Source of the DNA: Arthrobacter pascens
GTDB lineage: Bacteria > Actinomycetota > Actinomycetes > Actinomycetales > Micrococcaceae
Length of the DNA: 64,000 bases
Reading direction: 5' to 3'
Assembly (NCBI RefSeq): GCF_017052465.1
Contig: NZ_JAFHKT010000134.1
Span: forward strand, 62,001-126,000
Below are positions 9,590-17,185 of the stretch, in pieces; the first letter of the stretch is position 1; each line of letters opens with the position of its first letter. Below the pieces are notes generated by a model. The model saw only the letters and a program-made list of their open reading frames with translations, was not told the DNA's origin and did not search any database. The position numbers and the translations under genes are program-made.

Positions 9590-9877
9590 CTACTTATTAG
9601 TGCTTACCCTGGTCCAGTCTGGAAGGACGCCCGATGCCAGGATCATCCAGTGATCCCTTTCGTCGAGGCGGACGTCGTCGTCCAGGGACTTGTCGATTAG
9701 GACGCGACCGTATTCCGTGGTGCTTACCCAAGCGATCGTTGAGTCCTCAGTTGCCGCGTCCAAAACCCCCCATAGGGTCTCCCTGCCGGGGCGGCACACC
9801 ATGACCTGGAGTCCCACTAGCCTGGACCACTCTATACAGCGGATGTTGTAGTCCTCGTATCGGCGGGAACCTTTCAA
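9590..9877 (-). CDS. small hypothetical protein (95 residues)
   Basis: I do not recognise this family. The start appears to be a TTG at 9877, preceded by a strong GGAGGA ribosome site. It lies 30 bases after the GntR gene and 14 bases before aroA, all on the minus strand, which supports real translation. The product is soluble, rich in Trp, Asp and Arg (for example IEWSRLVGLQVMVCRPGR and DERDHWMILASG), with no signal peptide or membrane segment. It might be a small ligand-binding or regulatory protein; no function can be assigned. Confidence 0.55.
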   Translation of the reverse strand: MKGSRRYEDYNIRCIEWSRLVGLQVMVCRPGRETLWGVLDAATEDSTIAWVSTTEYGRVLIDKSLDDDVRLDERDHWMILASGVLPDWTRVSTNK

Positions 9878-9907
9878 TGAGTCCTCCGTCTCCTGGGAGT
9901 GATGAAT

Positions 9908-10627
9908 TTACTTGGGTCGACCAGGCGTCTTCCGCTGGTTTATCGTTGGGGCAATCTCCCTGGCTGCATCCTGCACGTGGTACTTGACCTCCGCGCTGAT
10001 TGCCCCCGGGTCGCCTGCAGCAATGGTGTCGTAAAGGCGCTGGTGTAGTTCACGGTCACGCTCGGGGTCCTGCCGGACGGACTGGTCCAGGGATATCGCC
10101 ATCTGGATCCTGGCGGCCACCAGCGGCCAGATCTTGACCAGCAGCGGATTTCCTGCCGCCTCATACATGGTCCGGTGAAAATCCAGGTGGGTGAGGTCGG
10201 CGGTGACAACGTCGCCGCTGTCCAGCGCGGCCAGGTGCACCTCCAGAGCTTCCTTTAGCCTTTGCAGCCCTGACCTGTCGGTCTGAGCCGCAATACGCAG
10301 GGCGGCGAGGGTTTCAAGGTACAGGCGGATCTCAGATACATCCAGAACGTCCTGCGGCGTAATCTCGGCAACCCGTACGCCCTTGTAGGGCTCTCGCACG
10401 AGGGTGCCTTCGTGGATGAGCTCACCCATGGCCTCACGCGCTGTTTGCCGGCTTACGTTCAGGACTGCCGCCAGGTCGACTTCTTTGACCCTTTGCCCGG
10501 GCACAAGTTTGCCGGTCAGCAACGCGTGCCTGATGGTTCGAGTTGCTTCATCGCTTCTCGTTGACGTTGTTACCGGGATCAGGCCGCTAAGTTTCGTGCC
10601 TTCAGCTACCCGAAATGGCTCAGTCAT
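9908..10627 (-). CDS. GntR-family transcriptional regulator (FCD type)
   Basis: FCD-type GntR protein of about 239 residues from the chosen ATG. Winged helix: LLTGKLVPGQRVKEVDLAAV then LNVSRQTAREAMGELIHEG. FCD domain: THLDFHRTMYEAAGNP, RIQMAISLDQS, then a C-terminal histidine helix (VKYHVQDAAREI). Other ATGs at 10663 and 10657 are possible; I chose 10627 because AAGGGGA lies about 10 bases upstream and the N-terminal layout matches the paralog at 4745. It follows the DapA-family gene on the same strand, and probably controls that gene and the transporter. Confidence 0.9.
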   Translation of the reverse strand: MTEPFRVAEGTKLSGLIPVTTSTRSDEATRTIRHALLTGKLVPGQRVKEVDLAAVLNVSRQTAREAMGELIHEGTLVREPYKGVRVAEITPQDVLDVSEIRLYLETLAALRIAAQTDRSGLQRLKEALEVHLAALDSGDVVTADLTHLDFHRTMYEAAGNPLLVKIWPLVAARIQMAISLDQSVRQDPERDRELHQRLYDTIAAGDPGAISAEVKYHVQDAAREIAPTINQRKTPGRPK

Positions 10628-10695
10628 GTCCTCAGTCCCCTTGCCTGCATCTGTCATCGGCATTCCCGCCGAGTATCCATATGTTTTTGAGCGAT

Positions 10696-10738
10696 GCGGC
10701 GGTCCTGTGGGTCTATTCTCCCCCATCAGGACCGCCGC
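10696..10738. terminator. hairpin between the DapA-family gene and the GntR gene
   Basis: A perfect 12-base stem (GCGGCGGTCCTG and its complement) with a long loop. Neither side has a clear T-run, so it may be a partial terminator or RNA-processing site that separates expression of the lyase from the regulator. Confidence 0.4.
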
Positions 10739-10770
10739 GCCGGGACTTTCCAGCCGCTCGGTTCGTCAGA

Positions 10771-11673
10771 TTAGACGACCGACAAACCTGCCTGCTTGAG
10801 CAGTTCGGCAAGAGGCTTGAGGTCATTCTCGCCCAGCGGCTTGAACGGCGCCCGGACCGGTCCGGCCGGCCGGCCGACAAGGTTCATTCCGGCCTTGATT
10901 CCGGCCGCGTAGTTGAAGTTGTCGATGTAATCGACAATCGGCCACAGCTTGGCCCAGATTGCCCGGCCTTCATCCAGATCCTTGCGCACTGCAATGGCGT
11001 TCCACAGGTCCACAGCGAGTTCCGGGAAAATGTTGATGGCGCCCCAGACTGAGCCCTTGGCTCCACTCGCGATACCGACGAAGGTCAGCGTGTCCCAGCC
11101 ATTGAAGGTAGTGATGCGGTCGGAATGCTTCACCAGGAGCTCGGTCAGGGCATCGGCATTGCCGGACGTGTCCTTGATGTACTCGACACCGGGGACCTCG
11201 GAAAGGTCCGCCAACTCCTGGGCGGTAAGGGTCAGTCCGCTTGCAGAAGGAATGTTGTAGTACATGATGGGCAGCCCGCTGACCTCGTGAACTTCCTTCA
11301 GAAGGCCACGAAGTTCGTCAACGTTCACGGAGTCGTAGAACGGGGGGACGATCATTACGCCGGCGGCGCCCACTTCGGCGGCGTGCTTGCTGTACTCAAG
11401 GGTTTCCTTGGTTGTGAGTGCCCCGGTTCCGGCGATTACCGGTACCCGGCCGTCGGCTGCCTTGACGCAGGCTTCAACGACGGCGAGGCGCTCGTCGAAG
11501 GTCAGGGCGGTGAATTCGCCGGTGCTTCCGTTGGGGACGAGGCCGTGGACGCCGGCGTCGATGAGGTTGTTGATGTGGGTCGTCAGTGCTGCGTAGTCGA
11601 CTTCAGATGCGTCCGGGGTGAAGGGGGTGACGAGCGCAACGAGCATTCCTCGCAGTTTGGTCGTGGTGGTCAT
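10771..11673 (-). CDS. DapA-family (dihydrodipicolinate synthase / N-acetylneuraminate lyase superfamily) aldolase or dehydratase
   Basis: 300-residue class I aldolase-fold enzyme. The Schiff-base lysine is in YIKDTSGN, the proton-relay tyrosine in MYYNIPSASG, and the carboxylate-binding loop is PNGSTGEFTALTFDERL in place of the biosynthetic GTTGE. The ATG at 11673 follows AAGGGAGA. It lies 74 bases downstream of an amino-acid ABC transporter and upstream of a GntR regulator. That context points to a catabolic member, such as a pyrroline-4-hydroxy-2-carboxylate deaminase (hydroxyproline route) or a 2-keto-3-deoxypentonate dehydratase, over lysine biosynthesis. The family fold is clear; the substrate is not. 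Confidence 0.85.
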   Translation of the reverse strand: MTTTTKLRGMLVALVTPFTPDASEVDYAALTTHINNLIDAGVHGLVPNGSTGEFTALTFDERLAVVEACVKAADGRVPVIAGTGALTTKETLEYSKHAAEVGAAGVMIVPPFYDSVNVDELRGLLKEVHEVSGLPIMYYNIPSASGLTLTAQELADLSEVPGVEYIKDTSGNADALTELLVKHSDRITTFNGWDTLTFVGIASGAKGSVWGAINIFPELAVDLWNAIAVRKDLDEGRAIWAKLWPIVDYIDNFNYAAGIKAGMNLVGRPAGPVRAPFKPLGENDLKPLAELLKQAGLSVV

Positions 11674-11747
11674 GTGTGTGTTCTCCCTTTTGTTGAACCG
11701 TGTTTGGGTTGGTTGGTTTGAATTGATGGCTTGTGGGTCTTGTCGGT

Positions 11748-12557
11748 CTATCCGAACCGCACGGCGTCCACGAAGGACTTGAGCTCGGCGTTGCCGCATT
11801 CTTCGAAGGCTTCATGGGGGCTGGCGTTGACCTTGATGACTCCTTCGGAAAAGAAGACGACGCGGTCCGCTGCCTTGGCGGCGAAGGCCATGTCGTGTGT
11901 GACGAGGCAGATGGCCAGGCCTTCTTCGTGCTTAAGCCGGGTGAGGACACCGAGAACTTCCGCGGCAACTGGTGGGTCGAGCGCCGAGGTGATTTCGTCA
12001 CACAGGATCAGTCGGGGGCGCATCATGAGGGCGCGGGCGATTGCGACGCGCTGGCGCTGGCCGCCTGACAGTTGACTTACGTTGGCCTTGATGAATTCCT
12101 CCATGCCGACTTCTTTGAGTGCAATTGCGGCACGGTCCGAGGCTTCGGATTTGGACATATGGAGTACCTTGCGGGGTGCAAGGGTGAGGTTGTCGTAAAC
12201 ATTCATGTGCGGCCAGAGCGTGTAACTCTGGAAAACCATGCCAACCAGGGAAGCTCCGGCGTTCCATTCGTCGGTCCGCTGTCCCTTGCTGCGTACGAGC
12301 CGTCCGTCGAGGCAGACGTCGCCATCTTCGGGTTCAGTGAGGCCGGCAATGACTCGAAGCAGCGTGGATTTACCGGAACCGCTTCGGCCGATGATGGTCA
12401 CCACTTCCCCGGAGTCCACATCGAAGTCGACGTTGTCGAGAACCTTGTTCTCGTGGAAGGTCTTACGCAGCCCCCTGGCCGAGACCAGGTGGTGCTGACC
12501 GGCGGCCTGGGCTTCGCAGATGTTGACCGTGGATTGTTGGCCTGCCGTGGCAGTCAT
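11748..12557 (-). CDS. polar amino-acid ABC transporter, ATP-binding protein
   Basis: 269-residue ATPase of the GlnQ/HisP class. Walker A GRSGSGKST, Q-loop VFQSYTLWPHMNV, ABC signature LSGGQRQRVAIARAL, Walker B RLILCDEITSALDP and switch His in LVTHDM are all present. The usual signature-region wording DEPTSALDP reads DEITSALDP here, a tolerated change. Its start overlaps the stop of the permease gene by one base, so the two are coupled. It energises uptake with the permease at 12557 and the binding protein at 13302. Confidence 0.95.
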   Translation of the reverse strand: MTATAGQQSTVNICEAQAAGQHHLVSARGLRKTFHENKVLDNVDFDVDSGEVVTIIGRSGSGKSTLLRVIAGLTEPEDGDVCLDGRLVRSKGQRTDEWNAGASLVGMVFQSYTLWPHMNVYDNLTLAPRKVLHMSKSEASDRAAIALKEVGMEEFIKANVSQLSGGQRQRVAIARALMMRPRLILCDEITSALDPPVAAEVLGVLTRLKHEEGLAICLVTHDMAFAAKAADRVVFFSEGVIKVNASPHEAFEECGNAELKSFVDAVRFG

Positions 12558-13291
12558 CAGCGGACTCCTTCTGGGACGATCGGGTTAGCGGGCGAAGCAT
12601 CGGCCCGCTTGAAGGGCTTTGGCTTCGGTGGTTGCAGGGACCGGCGCTCGATGTGGCTGGTGATCAAGGAAACTGGGAAGGCGATCACGAAGTAAATGAC
12701 TGCTGCCGTCGTGAACACTTCAAGGGCCTTGTAGGACTGGGTCGCGATCACGTTGGAACGGAACATCAAGTCCGCCACTGCGATGGTGGAAACGAGAGCG
12801 GTGTCTTTGAACATTGAGATGTTCAGGGACAGGATCACCGGTGTCTGCTGGCGCAGGGCCTGCGGAACGATGATGTAGCGAAGTTGCTGCATGCGGCTCA
12901 GTCGGAGCATCTGGCCGGCCTCGACCTGTTCGACGGGAACCGATTGGAAACCGCTGCGGTAGGCCTCAGCCATAAAGGCTGTCAGGTTGGCGGTAAGTGC
13001 GATCAGAGCGGACCAGAATCCCGGGATCGTGATTCCGGTCAACGCCGGCAGCGCGTAGAAGATCCAAAAGAGCTGGACGAGCATCGGGGTACACCGGAAG
13101 ATTTCGATATAGCCCTGGGCGGCCCATCTCACGATTTCGATCTTTGCCATGCGGGCCAGTGCGAGCGGGATGGCCAGGATCATCGCCAGGACGATCGTGA
13201 GGATCGCCAACTGAATCGTAGTTGCCAACCCTCCCATAAGGTCGGGCAACGACCCCCACACAAGCGCCCAGTCGAAGTTGTAGTTGTTCAC
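12557..13291 (-). CDS. polar amino-acid ABC transporter, permease
   Basis: 244-residue inner-membrane protein of the HisM/GlnP family. It has about five hydrophobic helices (for example TIQLAILTIVLAMILAIPLA near residue 25 and VFTTAAVIYFVIAFPVSLIT near 200) and the conserved cytoplasmic loop that docks the ATPase, VEAGQMLRLSRMQQLRYIIV then PQALRQQTP. Only one permease gene is present, so it should act as a homodimer. It starts 10 bases after the binding-protein gene. Confidence 0.94.
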   Translation of the reverse strand: MNNYNFDWALVWGSLPDLMGGLATTIQLAILTIVLAMILAIPLALARMAKIEIVRWAAQGYIEIFRCTPMLVQLFWIFYALPALTGITIPGFWSALIALTANLTAFMAEAYRSGFQSVPVEQVEAGQMLRLSRMQQLRYIIVPQALRQQTPVILSLNISMFKDTALVSTIAVADLMFRSNVIATQSYKALEVFTTAAVIYFVIAFPVSLITSHIERRSLQPPKPKPFKRADASPANPIVPEGVR

Positions 13292-13301
13292 GGCTGCTCC
13301 G

Positions 13302-14147
13302 TTACTTCTTGAGTTCCCCGAGTTTGTCGACGGTCACGTAGCCGACTTCCTCGTATGCCCGGTCCAGGTCGCCGCTGATTTGGGCGTTGTAGATAGCCAG
13401 ATTGACCAGGTCCTTGGAGCGGGGGTCGATGTTAGCCGGGAGCCCGTAGGCTGCAGCACCCTGATAGATGGGATGTTCGGGAACGATGATCTTGAATGAC
13501 TTGTCCTGCTGGGCCTGTACCTCTGCTGTGGCAAGGTCTGCGAAAATCGCGGCGACGCGTCCGGCCTGCAGCGACTGGAAGGCGTTGGTCCAGTCAGGAA
13601 CCTCGAGTACTTCGGCGCCGGCTTTCTTCGCTGCTGCCCCTTCAGCGGTTCCTGCAGGGCTCGCCACAGGCTGCTTCGATGCAAGCACATCTTCAGCCGT
13701 CTTGAACGGTGAGCGGGCGGGTACCAGGAAAACCGCAGGGTAGTCATAGACCGTGTCACTGAACTGGATGGCGACTGCCCTCTGCAACGTCGAGTTCAGG
13801 TTGGCTGCTACGTCGTAACGATTCGCCTGGAGACCGGAAACGATGTTGCCCCATGAGGCGGGCACGGTCGTGAGTTTTACGCCGAGTTCGTCGGCGAGGC
13901 GCTGCAGCGGGATCAGGTTCGGGCCACCGAGCTGGCCGTCCTTTTCCACTGTCATCGGCGGCGACGTTGCAACACCGACGCGCAGCTCCCCGTTTTTCTT
14001 GATCGTGTCTATCCAGGCACCTTCAGCGGTGCCGTTGGCCGAGGCGCCCTGACCTCGAAGTCCGGCGCCGAAATAGCCGCCGAGCAGGGCGATAACTACC
14101 AAAGCAATGGCAGCTAGGGAATATTTGGTCGGTTTGGTCATTGCCAT
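13302..14147 (-). CDS. polar amino-acid ABC transporter, substrate-binding protein
   Basis: 281-residue family-3 solute-binding protein. An N-terminal hydrophobic segment (SLAAIALVVIALLGGYFGAG) serves as membrane anchor or signal peptide; there is no clear lipobox Cys, so it may be an uncleaved anchor. The mature part carries family features: NGELRVGVATSPPMTV, GLQANRYDVAANLNSTLQRA and a second lobe with FQSLQAGRVAAIFADLAT. The ATG at 14147 lies 4-5 bases after GGAGG; a second ATG two codons later is also possible. It heads the transporter operon. The ligand is unknown; hydroxylated or cyclic amino acids would fit the neighbours. Confidence 0.92.
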   Translation of the reverse strand: MAMTKPTKYSLAAIALVVIALLGGYFGAGLRGQGASANGTAEGAWIDTIKKNGELRVGVATSPPMTVEKDGQLGGPNLIPLQRLADELGVKLTTVPASWGNIVSGLQANRYDVAANLNSTLQRAVAIQFSDTVYDYPAVFLVPARSPFKTAEDVLASKQPVASPAGTAEGAAAKKAGAEVLEVPDWTNAFQSLQAGRVAAIFADLATAEVQAQQDKSFKIIVPEHPIYQGAAAYGLPANIDPRSKDLVNLAIYNAQISGDLDRAYEEVGYVTVDKLGELKK

Positions 14148-14201
14148 TCTTCCTCCAAAATCAGGTCGCTGCATGAGAACCATGAGCCGTGGAATCCCTG
14201 A

Positions 14202-14231
14202 TTGCTGATTGTCGATTGTTTGACAAAAAGC
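14202..14231. promoter_or_regulatory. operator half-site upstream of the ABC operon
   Basis: TTGCTGATTG (14202-14211) followed by TCG is an exact copy of the left half of the palindrome at 20407. The right half is degenerate, although TTGTC (14209-14213) and GACAA (14222-14226) form a looser inverted pair. It sits 55 bases upstream of the binding-protein ATG, where a repressor would act. The rest of the 14184-14545 gap shows no further gene. Confidence 0.5.
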
Positions 14232-14545
14232 GTCTGTGGATCTAAGTTAGGACTGAAGCCGGGGGTATGTCAAGGGTCACACCAAAAAACATTTGACGGC
14301 TTGCTTCGCCTCTCCCGGACGGGGAGAAAGTCTCATCCTGCGGGTTGCCAATGCGACCGCAGCACCGAAGAAAGGAGCCCATGCATGTCTCACGTCGATA
14401 ATCGCGGCCAGCGTCTGGTCAAGGATTGCCTCAAGGGAGGGACTCCCCCGGCTGCATTGCTCAGCATGGACATTTCCTCGTTGAAACTGCCTGAGGTAGC
14501 GCCTCGCTGCAGCCGTGAGAGCTTTCCGGAAGCTGGAGGGCTCCG

Positions 14546-15154
14546 ATGAGGGTTCTTCTTATTGGAGATAAGGGAACAATCGGATCGACTGTTAGGGCGA
14601 CGCTTGAGGCTCGCGGTCACGAAGTGGTGGGCGCGAGCCGAAAGGATCACACACACCCGGTGGACATAACAGACGCAGAATCCGTAGAACGGCTGTTCCA
14701 CAGTGTCGGCGCCGTGGATGCCGTGGCGTGCGCGGGAGGGCATGTCAAGTACGGAACCATCAGTTCCCTTTCCTACAGCGACTACCGCTCCAGCCTGGGT
14801 GACAAGGCTTTGGGGCAGATCGAGCTGGTCCGGAGGGGCTTGCAATATCTCAACGGGCGGGGGTCCTTCACGCTCATCACAGGCGTCCTCGCCACATATC
14901 CCGTGGTCACCGCGTCCGCGGCCGCAGCGGCAAACGGAGCGGTGGAGGCATTCGTACGCGCCGCCGCACTGGAGGTCCCTCCCTTGCGGATAAATGCTGT
15001 CAGTCCGACGTTGCTTGCGGAGTCTGTTGGCAAGGCCGGCCACATGTTTCCTGGAGTAGAGCCCGTAACGGCCAAGCAGGTAGCCAATGCTTACGTGCGG
15101 TCCATTGAAGGGGCCGAGACGGGCATGATTTATCGGCTCTTTGACGGGAGCTGA
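14546..15154 (+). CDS. short SDR-fold protein lacking the YxxxK pair
   Basis: 202-residue Rossmann-fold protein of the short-chain dehydrogenase superfamily. The nucleotide loop is LLIGDKGTIGSTVRATL with the glycine pattern G-x-x-G-T-I-G, followed by VVGASRKD, where the Arg suggests NADP(H) preference. A serine is present in the strand-5 region (SFTLITGVLA), but the usual catalytic Tyr-x-x-x-Lys is replaced by TASAAAAANGAVEAF, so classical SDR chemistry is doubtful. C-terminal LRINAVSPTLLAES matches a known small SDR subgroup of this size. It is divergent from the ABC operon and 165 bases before an MFS transporter. Function unknown. Confidence 0.82.
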   Translation: MRVLLIGDKGTIGSTVRATLEARGHEVVGASRKDHTHPVDITDAESVERLFHSVGAVDAVACAGGHVKYGTISSLSYSDYRSSLGDKALGQIELVRRGLQYLNGRGSFTLITGVLATYPVVTASAAAAANGAVEAFVRAAALEVPPLRINAVSPTLLAESVGKAGHMFPGVEPVTAKQVANAYVRSIEGAETGMIYRLFDGS

Positions 15155-15319
15155 AAGCCTCCGCACAGTCCTCATCCCTTCGGCCCTTGTGGTGTCCCTG
15201 TAGTCGCATCAGGTTGCCATGAGCGGGGCCTGGCGCCAGGACTCTCTTCCCGCCACGGCCACAGGGGCGTGTGAAAGCAGTGAAATGACGAAACCTTCCC
15301 GATTCCTCTCTGTTGCCCT

Positions 15320-16513
15320 GTGAGTGGGCGGATATTACCTCGATTCCCCGCCAGCTGGATCCTGCTCGCCTGCATTGGCCTGCTGGCGCTGAATCTGCGC
15401 GGCCCCTTCGTTGCCGTGGCCCCGGTGGTGGGGCCGATGCAGGCGGAGTTGTCCTTCTCCCCGGTCCTGCTGGGCCTGCTCACGAGCATCCCGGTGTTGT
15501 GCTTTTCGCTGGCTGCGCCTTTGGCATCCCTGGCCGCCCGAAAATTCGGGGCTGAGTTCGCGGTGACCCTCACTATCCTTGGGGTGCTGGCAGGGGTTCT
15601 GCTGCGGTCCGCCGCCGGCCCGGCCCTGGTTGTGGTGGGCACCGTGATGATCGGGTTAGCCATCACGGTGGGAAACATCGCCGTGCCGCTGATCATCCGC
15701 CGGGACTTCTCCCCATGGCGGCAGGGAACAGCCATGGGGATCTACACCGCCGCGCTGAATATCGGGTCTTTCCTGACTTCGGTCACCATGGCGCCGCTGG
15801 CCGGTTGGGCGGGATGGCGGGCGGCCCTCGCTTCGGTTGCCGTCCTCGCCGTGGCTGCCATCGTGGCCTGGACTCTTGCCGTGGGGCCGCGCAACGCGTT
15901 CCTGGCTTGTGCCGGGGAAGCCGGCGGGGCCGAGCTCACGCCCGCGGAGGGTTCCCGATGGATCACCTTTGGGCTTACGGCGGGATTCGGCGGTCAGGCG
16001 TTCTCCTACTATGGCGTGACCGCGTGGCTGCCCACGTACCTGCATGATGAGCTCGGCATGTCCGCCGCGGAAGCGGGTGCGGCGTCGTCCATTTTCCAGA
16101 TCCTGGCCATCGTGGGGGGCCTTGGAGTGCCGCTGGCAGCGAAATACAGAAGTACGACGACGGTCGCAGTCACCCTCGGCCTTCTGTGGACCGCCGTTCC
16201 GGTCGGGCTGCTGCTGCTGCCGCAGCTGTGGTGGCTATGGTCCGTGTGTGGAGGTATTGCCCAAGGCGGCGGCATCACGGTCATCTTCATCGCTGTCATC
16301 AAGCTCGCGCAGAACCAGGCCTCAGCCGGACGAATGTCGGCCACCGTGCAGGGGCTGGGATACTGCCTTGCGGCGGCTGCTCCGCCTCTTGTGGGGTTCG
16401 TCCACGACGTATCAGGATCATGGACGCCGGCGCTGCTGGTCATCCTCGCCTCGGTGTTAACCTTCTTCGTCAGCACGACCCTCTCGGTCCGCAAGGTATC
16501 GCGGAGTCGCTGA
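15320..16513 (+). CDS. MFS transporter, CynX/NimT-like family
   Basis: 397-residue membrane protein with about 12 hydrophobic helices (ILLACIGLLALNLRGPFVAV near residue 15, through to LLVILASVLTFFVSTTLSV at the end). The LNLRGPFVAVAPVVGPM opening and the late VGFVHDVSGSWTPAL segment are typical of the CynX (cyanate-transport-like) family, whose members carry small anions or drugs. Translation appears to start at the GTG at 15320. It resembles the transporter at 22006, which ends in the same FVGALHDISGSW pattern. The substrate is unknown; uptake or export of an organic acid is plausible from context. Confidence 0.88.
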   Translation: MSGRILPRFPASWILLACIGLLALNLRGPFVAVAPVVGPMQAELSFSPVLLGLLTSIPVLCFSLAAPLASLAARKFGAEFAVTLTILGVLAGVLLRSAAGPALVVVGTVMIGLAITVGNIAVPLIIRRDFSPWRQGTAMGIYTAALNIGSFLTSVTMAPLAGWAGWRAALASVAVLAVAAIVAWTLAVGPRNAFLACAGEAGGAELTPAEGSRWITFGLTAGFGGQAFSYYGVTAWLPTYLHDELGMSAAEAGAASSIFQILAIVGGLGVPLAAKYRSTTTVAVTLGLLWTAVPVGLLLLPQLWWLWSVCGGIAQGGGITVIFIAVIKLAQNQASAGRMSATVQGLGYCLAAAAPPLVGFVHDVSGSWTPALLVILASVLTFFVSTTLSVRKVSRSR

Positions 16514-16597
16514 AGCAAGTGCCCCAGACAGGCCAGGCTACCCGGCTGCGGACGCTTCCCCAGATTGCGCGGTTGTGGGCACGCCTGAGCCAGGCAA

Positions 16598-16641
16598 AGG
16601 GCTTCTCCACTTGTGAAGATCGTCCCAAGCGGAGAAGCCCT
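16598..16641. terminator. hairpin after the CynX-type transporter
   Basis: AGGGCTTCTCC (16598-16608) pairs with GGAGAAGCCCT (16631-16641) over a 22-base loop. Strong stem, no following T-run on the plus strand. It lies 85 bases after the transporter stop. Confidence 0.5.
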
Positions 16642-16791
16642 AGAACCATGGGCTAACCGCCCAGCGGGTTCAGATGTCGGCTGCAGTTAGTACAGAAATC
16701 GTCTGCAAGGCCGAGCCAGGTGTCACCAGGGGGAATCCCTTGAGGGAAAGGGATTGGACGGGTCCATGCCCCTCTGCTAAGCCCCGGTGAT

Positions 16792-16926
16792 TCAGGCAGC
16801 GCCGGCTACGGCCGGGATTACCGGCTCGTAGTCGCCTACCTTTGCCGTCTCGACAACAAAGCTACTGAACTTGCTGCCGATGATGGACTCATGGGTGAAC
16901 TCCTCCCCTGGCTTGGTCACCCCCCT
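16792..16926 (-). pseudogene. C-terminal remnant of a proline racemase / hydroxyproline epimerase
   Basis: The minus strand encodes GVTKPGEEFTHESIIGSKFS and then FVVETAKVGDYEPVIPAVAG before a TGA stop at 16792-16794. This is the conserved end of the proline racemase family, where a G-x-x-F-x-H-E-S-I-I-G-S motif precedes the final strand. Only about 45 residues remain; both catalytic-cysteine regions and the N terminus are absent in the upstream DNA, so the gene is deleted rather than merely frameshifted. A stray operator half-site lies upstream at 17142. The 16642-17185 gap holds nothing else that I can identify. Confidence 0.7.
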
Positions 16927-17141
16927 GGGGCTGCAGGACAGCCAGGCGGGCAGACGTTCCGGTACGACAGGGTGAGAAGACGACCCCCCTCAGGGAAGTG
17001 AGGGAGTTCCCGTTCCTTTCCAGTGGGGCCGGTGAACTGGGGTTGCGTGATACGGGGTAGGTCAGGGTTTCTGGATGTGCGACGGGAAGTTGCCCGGCGG
17101 CGACCCGCTTAGGTATTTATTCCGAGGGTGTAGCGGCGTGG

Positions 17142-17151
17142 CAATCAGCAA
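17142..17151. promoter_or_regulatory. isolated operator half-site
   Basis: CAATCAGCAA is an exact copy of the right half of the palindromes at 5684 and 20407. It lies just past the end of the aminotransferase gene and upstream of the racemase remnant (read on the minus strand), as if it once belonged to that lost gene's promoter. Confidence 0.4.
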
Positions 17152-17185
17152 CGGTGAGTGACTCGTGCCAGCGCATTTACCAGGC

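Noticed and set aside
14202..14549. A 115-codon plus-strand frame before the SDR at 14546
   Set aside because: It begins inside the operator half-site, has no ribosome site and its composition is irregular; better read as the divergent promoter region.
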